Positions 1 to 8,067 of a stretch of DNA of 52,834 nt are shown here, piece after piece; the first letter of the stretch is position 1, and every line of letters starts with the position of its first letter. The translations under genes were made by a program, and so were the position numbers. The notes beneath the pieces were generated by a model. The model did no database searches and was not told the DNA's origin. It saw nothing but the letters and a program-made list of their open reading frames with translations. This stretch comes from an uncultured Clostridia bacterium (GTDB lineage Bacteria > Bacillota > Clostridia > Christensenellales > Borkfalkiaceae): the NCBI GenBank assembly GCA_947175485.1, contig CAMWMZ010000005.1, positions 1-52,834 on the forward strand. Direction: 5' to 3'.

Positions 1-1
1 T

Positions 2-340
2 TTCGGCAGTACGCAACACCACCCTTCGGTTCAGGCCGCGGCAAGAGAGCTTTTGAAGTGGCTTCTGATCGACGAATGTTCAGCAGTTATAACTGAGCAT
101 ACAGGTATGATTTCTGCAAAGAAGAACGTAAACGAGGGAAGGTATGAAAAGGGGTCGCCCGAGGAAATGCTTTTTATGCAGCTTGCGAACACGGGAAGGG
201 CGCGCCCTACGATGGTTGGATATTCGGTGTTTTCCACAACATTTAACCAGATTGTGCACGAACTGCCGAGGACTGACGATTTAAAGAAATTTATATCGGA
301 AAAAACCGCAACCTTGCAGGAAACGATAAACAAATATTGA
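2..340 (+). CDS. ABC sugar transporter substrate-binding protein, C-terminal part
   Basis: The reading frame is open from the window edge, so the gene begins upstream. The visible 112 residues look like the last helices of a family 1 extracellular solute-binding protein: an AARELLKWLL helix (the usual end-of-lobe helix preceding residues that seal the ligand cleft), a segment with GRARPTMVGY, and a final amphipathic helix ending ETINKY. The frame continues upstream of an internal TTG at 53, so that TTG is not the start. It lies 15 bases before the first permease, as expected for a binding protein-permease-permease operon. The role would be capture of a sugar or oligosaccharide outside the membrane, and the downstream GH32 genes suggest fructo-oligosaccharides. 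The family call rests on the fragment and on synteny; the ligand is inferred. Confidence 0.72.
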   Translation, partial: FGSTQHHPSVQAAARELLKWLLIDECSAVITEHTGMISAKKNVNEGRYEKGSPEEMLFMQLANTGRARPTMVGYSVFSTTFNQIVHELPRTDDLKKFISEKTATLQETINKY

Positions 341-355
341 GAGAGGGAAAGTTAT

Positions 356-1327
356 ATGGAAATAATCGCGTTGCTCATATTCTGCCTGTTTTTGGCGGTG
401 TTTCTCGGCGTGGTGGCTTACGACCTGTACAAGGCTAAAAAAACAAAAACTCCGTTCCGCATAAAAAACTGTATTGCAGGGCTTTTAATGATAGCGCCCG
501 CGGTAATATTGTGTTTTTTGTTCGTGCTTTTGCCGATGCTGTTTTCGCTCGGGTACGCGTTTACCGATTATAACCAAATGCGCCCGGACGACGTGAATTT
601 TATCGGGTTTGACAACTTTAAAGAAATTTTCGGCGAAATAGGCGCGGGCGGCGATATGCTGTTTGCAATCAAGAACACGGCGATATTCGTTGTAGGCGTA
701 GTGCCTTTGCAAATTTTGCTCGCTTTGGGGCTTGCGCTGTTTTGCAGCAGGAAGGTGAAAGGGGTTGCTATATTCAAGGTGTGCTTTTTTGCGCCTGTGG
801 TAATTTCCCTTACGGTAACGTCTTACTTGTGGCTGACGATTTTAGACCCCTCCGAAGACGGGCTGTTCAATATGCTTTTAGGCGCGTTCGGTATACCGCA
901 TCAACAGTTTTTAAAGGACCCGAAAACGGCTATGCTGTGGGTTGTTTTAATAAGCGCGTGGCAGGGCTGCGGATATCAGATGCTGATATTTATTTCCGGA
1001 TTGACGAACATACGCGAGGATCTGTACGAGGCGGCAAGACTTGACGGTGCGAACGCATGGCAGAGATTTATACGCATTACGGTGCCCGGACTTAAATCTT
1101 CCGTGCTTTACATAACGATAACCGTATTTATCGGGGCGTGCAGAATAATGGTTCAGCCGATGCTTATGATTGGACCGTATTCCGAAGGGCTTACGTTGAG
1201 TTATTATATGTTTTTACAGGGTACGGATTACGGGCTTGTCGGCAAATCTTCTGCAATTGCATTGCTTATGACTATTTTTATAGGTCTTGTAACTTTTGTG
1301 CAGAAGAAGGTATTGAGCGAGAAGTAA
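356..1327 (+). CDS. ABC sugar transporter permease, MalF/UgpA type
   Basis: This is a 323-residue integral membrane subunit of a carbohydrate (CUT1-type) ABC importer. An N-terminal hydrophobic segment is followed by a second at residues 37-65 and then the classical permease helices. The cytoplasmic EAA loop that docks the ATPase is visible from residue 225 as EAARLDGANAWQRF. A good ribosome site (GAGAGAGGGAAAG) precedes the ATG. The gene lies 15 bases after the binding-protein gene and 16 bases before the second permease, so the three are one transport operon. No ATP-binding subunit is encoded in the window; CUT1 importers of Firmicutes often share one multitask MsmX/MsmK-type ATPase encoded elsewhere. 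Family is clear; fructan-derived substrate is inferred from downstream genes. Confidence 0.9.
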   Translation: MEIIALLIFCLFLAVFLGVVAYDLYKAKKTKTPFRIKNCIAGLLMIAPAVILCFLFVLLPMLFSLGYAFTDYNQMRPDDVNFIGFDNFKEIFGEIGAGGDMLFAIKNTAIFVVGVVPLQILLALGLALFCSRKVKGVAIFKVCFFAPVVISLTVTSYLWLTILDPSEDGLFNMLLGAFGIPHQQFLKDPKTAMLWVVLISAWQGCGYQMLIFISGLTNIREDLYEAARLDGANAWQRFIRITVPGLKSSVLYITITVFIGACRIMVQPMLMIGPYSEGLTLSYYMFLQGTDYGLVGKSSAIALLMTIFIGLVTFVQKKVLSEK

Positions 1328-1343
1328 CGGGGGGAGATAAAAA

Positions 1344-2273
1344 ATGAAAAAAAGCGTTAAAAAAATTATCCCTATGCAAAACGGCGGGCAGATGGAGGTG
1401 GACGTTGTAAAAGGAAGCTCGGCAAAAGTTGCGCTTAACGTGGTTTATTATGTGTTCGGCGCGGTGCTTTCGTTATTCTTCCTGTTTCCGTTGATATATA
1501 TGCTTGCGTATTCTACTAAAAGCGATAGCTCGATTGCCGCAAGCGCGGGGACGTTCGCCATGTTTTTGCCCGATTTTACAAATCTGGGCGCGGCGTTCGA
1601 TAACTACAAAACGGTGTTTATCGATTACAAGATAGGCGAATACGCTTTGAACAGCTTGCGTTACGCGATAATTGCGATTGTTTTAAACGTAATTATAAAC
1701 GGACTTGCGGGCTACGTGCTTGCGAAATTCAGAATACCCGGCTCGAAGTTTTTTACGTTCATTATTTTGTTTCTGATCGTCGTGCCCGTTGAAACTTCTA
1801 TAATTCCGCTGTTTATGGTGGTTAAGCGTATGCTAGGTTTTAAAGGCGTGGCGAATATCCTCGGCATTATTTTGCCCGCCGCGATAAGCGTGTTCAACGT
1901 TTTCCTGTTTATGCAGTTTTTCCAGAGTATTCCGAAGGATTATCTCGAAGCGGCGAGAATGGACGGAGCGAGCAACCTTAAAATCTTTTTTAAAATAATA
2001 CTTCCGCTTTCAAAACCCATTGTAGCCACCGTTTCGGTATTCTGCTTTATCGGCGTTTGGAACGATTATCTCTGGCCTACGATGTTGCTTGTGGATAATA
2101 AGGATTTGTTGCCCATACAGGCGGCTCTTACGACGATAAGGGGAGAAAAAGCTCTTTCGGAAGGGGCGAAGATGGCTTCTCTTGTAATAACGAGCATACC
2201 GATTTTTATTGTGTACATAGCGGCGCAGAAATATATTGTAAAAGGCTTTGGAACTGCGGGGTTGAAAGTATGA
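1344..2273 (+). CDS. ABC sugar transporter permease, MalG/UgpE type
   Basis: This 309-residue protein is the second membrane half of the importer. About six transmembrane helices are visible, starting near residue 35 after a basic N-terminal tail, and the EAA loop begins at residue 202 as EAARMDGASNLKIFF. The C-terminal KGFGTAGLKV is close to the ending common to MalG-like permeases. The start has a strong GGGGGAGA site. Its stop codon overlaps the start of the secreted GH32 gene by four bases (ATGA), so import and extracellular hydrolysis are translationally coupled. The family assignment is secure; the transported sugar is inferred. Confidence 0.9.
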   Translation: MKKSVKKIIPMQNGGQMEVDVVKGSSAKVALNVVYYVFGAVLSLFFLFPLIYMLAYSTKSDSSIAASAGTFAMFLPDFTNLGAAFDNYKTVFIDYKIGEYALNSLRYAIIAIVLNVIINGLAGYVLAKFRIPGSKFFTFIILFLIVVPVETSIIPLFMVVKRMLGFKGVANILGIILPAAISVFNVFLFMQFFQSIPKDYLEAARMDGASNLKIFFKIILPLSKPIVATVSVFCFIGVWNDYLWPTMLLVDNKDLLPIQAALTTIRGEKALSEGAKMASLVITSIPIFIVYIAAQKYIVKGFGTAGLKV

Positions 2274-4732
2274 AAAAACCGAATACTAAAAAAATTACGG
2301 CTTTGTTTTCCGCGGCGGTTTTATGCGCCGGAGTTGCCTCTTTCGCTTTGCCTGCCTGTTCTAATAAGGACGAACGGCTGCTTGTTGAATATTCGTTTGA
2401 AGAAACGGAAGGCAACAAAACTTTAAACGGCGCGAACGGCAAGCAATATAAAATAGATTATGTTTTCAATTCCGAAAATCAAGCCGTGCTATATAAGCCT
2501 GCAAGCGATCCTCTTTTAAAGCAGGGCGTAAGCGGTAAATCTTTGTATATGGACGGGTTTTCGGTTTGTATAGAAAACGAAGATTTTGTAATGCCCAAAA
2601 AGGAAATTACGCTTTCCGCATGGGTGGCGCCGAGAGTTTTCGAGGACTTGGGAAATTACGGCGGCGATGCGGAAGGATATAAACGGCTTACAACCGTATT
2701 GGGGCAGAGCTCTCTGGAAATAGCGGAAGGGTTTTCTTTCGGTTACGGCGCGCAAGGGCTTTGGGGCGTTGAGTTTGCTATAACGAACGAAGCGGGTAAC
2801 GACGTCGTATGGGGATTTTACGACCCCGTAAACACTTTAAAGCTTTATGAATGGACGCACATCGCCGTGAGCATAGATTTAAACGAAGGCTATCTGGCGT
2901 TGGCTTATAACGGTGAAATATCTTATCAGACGGTAATGTCTGAAATTGCTTTATCAAATTTTGTAGGCAGTATGGAAGAGCCCCTTTATATGGGCTATAC
3001 CGTTGCCCAGCAGGACGAAAACGGAGTAAAGACGCAAATGCCTGCGGGGCTTGTGGACGAGGTTAAAATTTATTCCGCAAGCTTAAGCCCTTCCGAGTTG
3101 AAGGGCATATATGCCGAAGGTGCGGCGAACGGAGTGCACCCGACGCTCGACTGGAAGGAGGTGGCTATCGACAGCTCTCAATACGAGGGCGACAGATACA
3201 GGGCGCAGTTCCACGCTTTGCCCCCCGGAGTATGGATGAACGAGCCGCACGCGCCTTTCTATTTTAACGGAAAATATCACGTGTTTTATCAGCACAATCC
3301 CGCGGGGCCGCGCTTTACCGGCTCTATGATGCGTTGGGGGCATATAGTAAGCGATGATATGGTTCATTGGCAATACGTAAAGGATGCGGTGGTTCCGCAA
3401 GGAGTATGCTCGAAAGGCGTATGGACGGGCGGATCTGTAATCGGCCCTGACGGAACGCCGTGGCTTCTTCTTACCGCAGGGTCAATCCCCGGCAATAGCG
3501 GAAGCGGACAAAATATTGCTTACGCGCATCCCGCCGACCCGACAGACCCTTATCTTACGGACTGGGTAGTTGAGGATAAGGTTGCGATTGCGCAGGCTCC
3601 CGACAATACGCAGGGGCAGATAAACGAATTCCGTGACAGCACTTGCTGGAAAGAGGGGGATACATACTATTTAACCGTTTCAAGTTCTAACCCGAACGCG
3701 GGCGGGGCTATCCCTATGTTCACCTCGAAGGATATGCGCAATTGGGAATACAGAGGCTATTTATATGAGAACGCTTCTCCCGATTTGGGTATTCACTGGG
3801 AATGCGCCGCGATGCTGCCAGTATCGAACGGAACGGAAAGCAAGTACGTGCTTATGGTAATACCGCAGTTTTCGGATAATTCGTCGACGAGCATAGACAC
3901 TTATTACTGGCTTGGTACTTTTGATAAGCTTGCATGCCGTTTTATACCAGACGAGGAATATAAAGACAGCCTGCATAAATTCGATTTCGGAAACGGACAT
4001 TTCAACGGACAGGCGGGATTTTATGATGAGATAAAAGACAGAACCGTGCTCTATGGTATAATGCAGGGTACGGACGCGGAATCTACCGTAAATTCGGGTT
4101 GGGCCCACAACTTTGCGTTTCCGTTGGAAATTTCTTTATCGGAAGACGGCAAAAGCCTTGTGCGCAAGCCGATAGAGGAGATTGAAACGCTTTACGGCGA
4201 AACGCTTTACGACCTTTCAAGCGGGAGCAAAACCGCAGGGCTTATAAACGAGGAAATCAAGGATATACGCGGGGATATGCTGCGTATAGACGCAACCGTT
4301 AAAGTAAACGGCTCGGGTGATTATAACGGCGGAATTGCCGTAAGATACAATCCTTATTCTACAACCGAAAAAACCGAGCAGACGAAAATTGTGTTCGGCG
4401 GAAAGGGCGTTTACGTTGACCGCTCGCAATCTTCGGTAACGGTCGGACTGGAAAAAGGCAATTCGGCAGTATGGGGGAACGTTAAGGACGAATATTCGGT
4501 TATAATACTTTTAGACCGCTCCACGCTTGAGGTATACGTTGACGGATTAATGAGCTTTACCACAAGGATATATCCCGAATACGGCGATTCCGACTATCTG
4601 CGTTTGTTTGAAGAAAACTGTTTGCTTACGTTTACGCGGTTTACCGTGCGCCGTATGAAAGGGGCGTACAAGGACGAGGTTACCCCCGCGTATTACGGCA
4701 ATAAAGGGCTGTTGCAGGAGGCGGTGAAATGA
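2270..4732 (+). CDS. Secreted LamG-GH32 lipoprotein, fructan-active type, with Glu at the nucleophile position
   Basis: This 820-residue exported lipoprotein has a signal peptide ending in LPAC (lipid-bearing Cys30). Residues about 35-290 form a LamG/concanavalin-like domain (LSAWVAPRVF, WTHIAVSID, LVDEVKIYSASL). Residues about 300-650 are a GH32 five-bladed propeller and 650-805 its beta-sandwich. GH32 enzymes release fructose from fructans or sucrose. The first signature, usually WMNDPNG with Asp as nucleophile, here reads WMNEPHA, with Glu325 in place of Asp and HA in place of NG. The stabiliser motif is FRDS (Asp456) rather than FRDP, and the acid/base motif is WECA (Glu511). It therefore belongs to a divergent GH32 branch, perhaps with altered specificity or transglycosylation, or a binding role. 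It overlaps the upstream permease and the downstream lipoprotein gene by four bases each, so it is co-expressed with both. Confidence 0.85.
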   Translation: MKKPNTKKITALFSAAVLCAGVASFALPACSNKDERLLVEYSFEETEGNKTLNGANGKQYKIDYVFNSENQAVLYKPASDPLLKQGVSGKSLYMDGFSVCIENEDFVMPKKEITLSAWVAPRVFEDLGNYGGDAEGYKRLTTVLGQSSLEIAEGFSFGYGAQGLWGVEFAITNEAGNDVVWGFYDPVNTLKLYEWTHIAVSIDLNEGYLALAYNGEISYQTVMSEIALSNFVGSMEEPLYMGYTVAQQDENGVKTQMPAGLVDEVKIYSASLSPSELKGIYAEGAANGVHPTLDWKEVAIDSSQYEGDRYRAQFHALPPGVWMNEPHAPFYFNGKYHVFYQHNPAGPRFTGSMMRWGHIVSDDMVHWQYVKDAVVPQGVCSKGVWTGGSVIGPDGTPWLLLTAGSIPGNSGSGQNIAYAHPADPTDPYLTDWVVEDKVAIAQAPDNTQGQINEFRDSTCWKEGDTYYLTVSSSNPNAGGAIPMFTSKDMRNWEYRGYLYENASPDLGIHWECAAMLPVSNGTESKYVLMVIPQFSDNSSTSIDTYYWLGTFDKLACRFIPDEEYKDSLHKFDFGNGHFNGQAGFYDEIKDRTVLYGIMQGTDAESTVNSGWAHNFAFPLEISLSEDGKSLVRKPIEEIETLYGETLYDLSSGSKTAGLINEEIKDIRGDMLRIDATVKVNGSGDYNGGIAVRYNPYSTTEKTEQTKIVFGGKGVYVDRSQSSVTVGLEKGNSAVWGNVKDEYSVIILLDRSTLEVYVDGLMSFTTRIYPEYGDSDYLRLFEENCLLTFTRFTVRRMKGAYKDEVTPAYYGNKGLLQEAVK

Positions 4733-7700
4733 AAAGGATTTTGATTGGCGCTCTTGCCGTTACGGCGGTTGCCGCCGTAGGCGCGGCGGCGGGCTGTGCC
4801 GCAGTTGACAGGCTGCCCGCAACGGTTGTGAACGGCGGCTTCGAAACGGGTGATTTGAGCGGCTGGACCGTTGAATACGGCGACGCGTACGACGACGGCA
4901 GCGTTTCGTCGCGCAGGACGTTTTCATACAGCGCGGATATCGACCCGCAGGGGTACGTTATACCCGTTAACCAGACAGGCAACTGGTATTTAAGCGGAAA
5001 AGGATTTGACAATAAGCGGCCTTCTTCACGTACGGGCGCGATACGTTCGGACAATTTCGTGTTGGGCGGCGACGGATTTATTTCAATGAAGCTTGCCGGC
5101 GGAGCGCAGGCATCTGCTCGTGCGGAAAACTCGGCGCAAAAGCCTGCCGCCGAAGTCTGCTACGTGGGCGTATATCTTGCGTCTAACGATAAAATGATAG
5201 CTTATCAGACCAACCGTTATTTTGCCGAGGACGCTTCAAACATCGATATAGCGGATTACGAGAACGGCACCTGCTACACCGATAATTTTTGCAAATATAC
5301 TATAGACTTATCGGAATATATAGGCGAAGAGCTTTACATAAGGGTAGTCGATAACGACAAGGGATATTATTACGGATATTTAAGCGTTGATGATATACGT
5401 ATAGGCAAGGACGCGGAGGCGCAAGCGGAGGGAGCGTATTTTACAAAGACTTCGGCCGGGAGCGAGGTTGAAAGGGCTTCCGAAAACGATATAATAAACG
5501 GAGGCTTCGAGGCGGGAAGCTTATACGGCTGGAAAATCACGGAGGGGACTGCCTTTTCCGACGACGGAGTGAACCCCGACCCTTATTGGTGGGCGGAGCA
5601 AATTCCTTACGAGCGCGACGGCGAATATCATTACGGTTATTACAACCCCTCTGCGACAGGCCGCATGCGCTCGGCAACGTTTACAATGGGCGGAACGGGA
5701 ATAGTGACGTATAAGCTCGGCGGGTGTGCCGACAACAATACGGCTTATCTGCGTTTTATGGAGGAGGTGCCCGACGGAGAAGATAAAGAAATTTTGAGGG
5801 TTTCAAACTTCGCGTATAAGGATATGCAGTTCCCTAATGTGCAGAACGGTATGCGCCTTATAAACATGACGCAGTATCTGGTTAACTTTGCCGATTGTAT
5901 AGGGAAAAGGATGTATATCGAAGCGGTGGATGAAAATTCTTCTGACAATATGGCCGGTTGCATTGTGCTTGACAGCGTTATAACCTGCCACAAGACGGCG
6001 CCAGTATTCACAGATTGGTTTGAAGTTGAACGCGACCGCTCCGAAATAATTGCGCCCGGTATATATCAGGTTTTGAACGGCGGCTTCGAAAGCGGAAATT
6101 TAAGCGGTTGGGAAATGAGCGGCGATATCGGTGAAGTAACGTCGGAAAGCGTTTGGGGACAACACAATTTAACCTATGCAAGAAACGGCGAGTTTCATTT
6201 TTCGGGATTTAAAAACGAGGCGGGCACAGGCACGCTTACAAGCTCGCCATTTATAGTCGGCGGTTCGGGCTGGATGACTTTTAAGCTTGGCGGAGCGCAC
6301 GACCCCAGATTTTGTTATATAAGCTTGCTTGACGGAGAAACGGAGGTGGCGCGATACGGTAATCTTTTATTCCACGACGCAGGACCGGATAAAGTAGGCA
6401 AGGGCACTAATCTGGCAAATATGGTGACTTACAGAGCAAATCTTTCAAAGTGGTCGGGACGGACGTTGCGTATTCGCATTGTGGATAACGGAACAAGCAA
6501 TTCCTGTTATATAACCGCGGACAGCTTTGTTACTTATTATGCGGAAAACGATATTTCACGCTTCCCTGCGGATACGTTTGAAGCGATAAATTTGCTTGAG
6601 TGCGGGGCTAACGCCGCGGAGAGCGAATATCAGATTAAAAACGGCAGCTTTGAAACGGGAGATTTGACTGGCTGGCAACGGAACGGAAATATAGGCGACG
6701 TTTCTTACGATTACATATGGTGGAACGAATGGTATACGTTCAACAAGAGCGGTATGTTCCATTTCAGCGGATTTAACGGCGCCGAGGGAGATAAAGGAAC
6801 GCTTACGAGTTCGCCTTTTACCGTGGGCGGTTCGGGCTGGATAACTTACCGTTTAGGCGGCGGTATGGATAATTCTCTGTGTTACATGGAGGTCGTGGAC
6901 GCGGACGACGGAGAAAAAGTATATTACCGTTTTGCAAACGAAAAATTTTCGGTGCACGGCGGAGTGTTTATCGGAAGCCCGATAGTTGTAGGCTGCAACG
7001 GTTTCGGCGCGAATATGACTTTATATAAAGCTGATTTGAGCGCGATTGCGGGTAAGCGCGTAAGACTGCGTTTAACCGACAATGCGGTTAAAGACTGGGG
7101 GTTAATGTTTGCCGATGAATTTATAACTTATTATGAAAACGTTGAGCAGCTCCCCGCGGACGCGGTTGCCGCAACAGACGTTTTGCCGAAGCCCGAATTT
7201 GCGGACAGTGAAGTGACTTTGAATTTTGCTTATCTTACGAGCGGGGTTATAATGCTCAGACCGAAAGCGGAGTATAAGTATTACGACTTCAGCTTTTCGC
7301 TTACGGAAGAGGTTGGCGGAGTTTCGTTAGACGGCGGCAGGCTTACCGTGACCCCCGCGCAAATTACCGAAAATATGAACGCGGAATATAAAGTTACGGT
7401 CAAAGCCGAAACAACGTATTTGTTGACGGGTGAAAAGAGAACACAGACGTTCAGGGTTAACGTAAAAGCCGTTAACGACGTCAGAATTCTTTTGAACGGA
7501 AGCTTTGAAACTGGTGATTTGACGGGCTGGACTTATACCGTAGCAAACGGAAGCACGGATTTCGGACGTGTTGAGGGTGCGGATTATTATTGGAACAATC
7601 CCGAAAACTTATTTAACAAGTCTGGAAATTATCTGTTTACGGGAATAGAAACGGTTGCGGGCACAAATCAGGAAAGCGGCAGGGGAACACTGCGCAGTAC

Positions 7701-8019
7701 GAACTTCTTATTGCAAAAAGACGGCTGGATTTCGTTTATGCTTGGAGGAGCGCACAACGCGCTTTGCGGAATACGCGTACGCAACGCTGCCGACGGCAGT
7801 ATTTTGGCTGAATTCAACAATCTTGATAAGGGCCGCGACGGCGTAATGGATAAGTATAAATACAAGTTTAGCGGCATGGAGGCGGACACGGAGTGTTATA
7901 TCGAGATTTTCGATGAAGCCGAAGGCGGTTGGGGACTTGTGGTTGTGGACGATATTTGTACGTATTACACCGAAGAACCCGAAAACGCAGTTTTGATTGA
8001 AAATTGCAAGGTAAAGTAA
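4729..8019 (+). CDS. Surface lipoprotein with five fructan-binding-type modules
   Basis: This 1096-residue lipoprotein (signal peptide ending AAGC, Cys23) has no recognisable catalytic domain. It is built from five modules of about 165-220 residues that begin with a common NGGFETGDLSGW-type motif at residues 35, 257, 450, 638 and 923. Each continues with a GTLTSSPF-type strand, a GGSGWMTFKLGG strand and a closing DDICTYY-like strand. An Ig-like domain (about 810-915) separates modules 4 and 5. From memory, this module resembles the accessory beta-sandwich attached to secreted GH32 fructanases in Firmicutes and Actinobacteria, which suggests fructan binding. The gene overlaps the GH32 gene by four bases. 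I infer a cell-surface glycan-capturing protein that feeds the GH32 enzyme and ABC importer; binding itself is not shown by sequence. Confidence 0.75.
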   Translation: MKRILIGALAVTAVAAVGAAAGCAAVDRLPATVVNGGFETGDLSGWTVEYGDAYDDGSVSSRRTFSYSADIDPQGYVIPVNQTGNWYLSGKGFDNKRPSSRTGAIRSDNFVLGGDGFISMKLAGGAQASARAENSAQKPAAEVCYVGVYLASNDKMIAYQTNRYFAEDASNIDIADYENGTCYTDNFCKYTIDLSEYIGEELYIRVVDNDKGYYYGYLSVDDIRIGKDAEAQAEGAYFTKTSAGSEVERASENDIINGGFEAGSLYGWKITEGTAFSDDGVNPDPYWWAEQIPYERDGEYHYGYYNPSATGRMRSATFTMGGTGIVTYKLGGCADNNTAYLRFMEEVPDGEDKEILRVSNFAYKDMQFPNVQNGMRLINMTQYLVNFADCIGKRMYIEAVDENSSDNMAGCIVLDSVITCHKTAPVFTDWFEVERDRSEIIAPGIYQVLNGGFESGNLSGWEMSGDIGEVTSESVWGQHNLTYARNGEFHFSGFKNEAGTGTLTSSPFIVGGSGWMTFKLGGAHDPRFCYISLLDGETEVARYGNLLFHDAGPDKVGKGTNLANMVTYRANLSKWSGRTLRIRIVDNGTSNSCYITADSFVTYYAENDISRFPADTFEAINLLECGANAAESEYQIKNGSFETGDLTGWQRNGNIGDVSYDYIWWNEWYTFNKSGMFHFSGFNGAEGDKGTLTSSPFTVGGSGWITYRLGGGMDNSLCYMEVVDADDGEKVYYRFANEKFSVHGGVFIGSPIVVGCNGFGANMTLYKADLSAIAGKRVRLRLTDNAVKDWGLMFADEFITYYENVEQLPADAVAATDVLPKPEFADSEVTLNFAYLTSGVIMLRPKAEYKYYDFSFSLTEEVGGVSLDGGRLTVTPAQITENMNAEYKVTVKAETTYLLTGEKRTQTFRVNVKAVNDVRILLNGSFETGDLTGWTYTVANGSTDFGRVEGADYYWNNPENLFNKSGNYLFTGIETVAGTNQESGRGTLRSTNFLLQKDGWISFMLGGAHNALCGIRVRNAADGSILAEFNNLDKGRDGVMDKYKYKFSGMEADTECYIEIFDEAEGGWGLVVVDDICTYYTEEPENAVLIENCKVK
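7495..7992 (+). repeat. Long direct repeat, copy 1 (last module of first CBM-type lipoprotein)
   Basis: This 498-base stretch encodes module 5 of the lipoprotein and aligns without gaps to bases 9673-10170 in the next gene. By my count about 22 of 166 encoded residues differ, and many DNA differences are third-position changes. It is much closer to its partner than to the other modules of its own protein, which points to recent duplication or gene conversion between adjacent genes. Confidence 0.9.
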
Positions 8020-8067
8020 ATCAGCGGGCGACCGCAATAAATAGAATAATTTTTTGAGGGGGAAATT

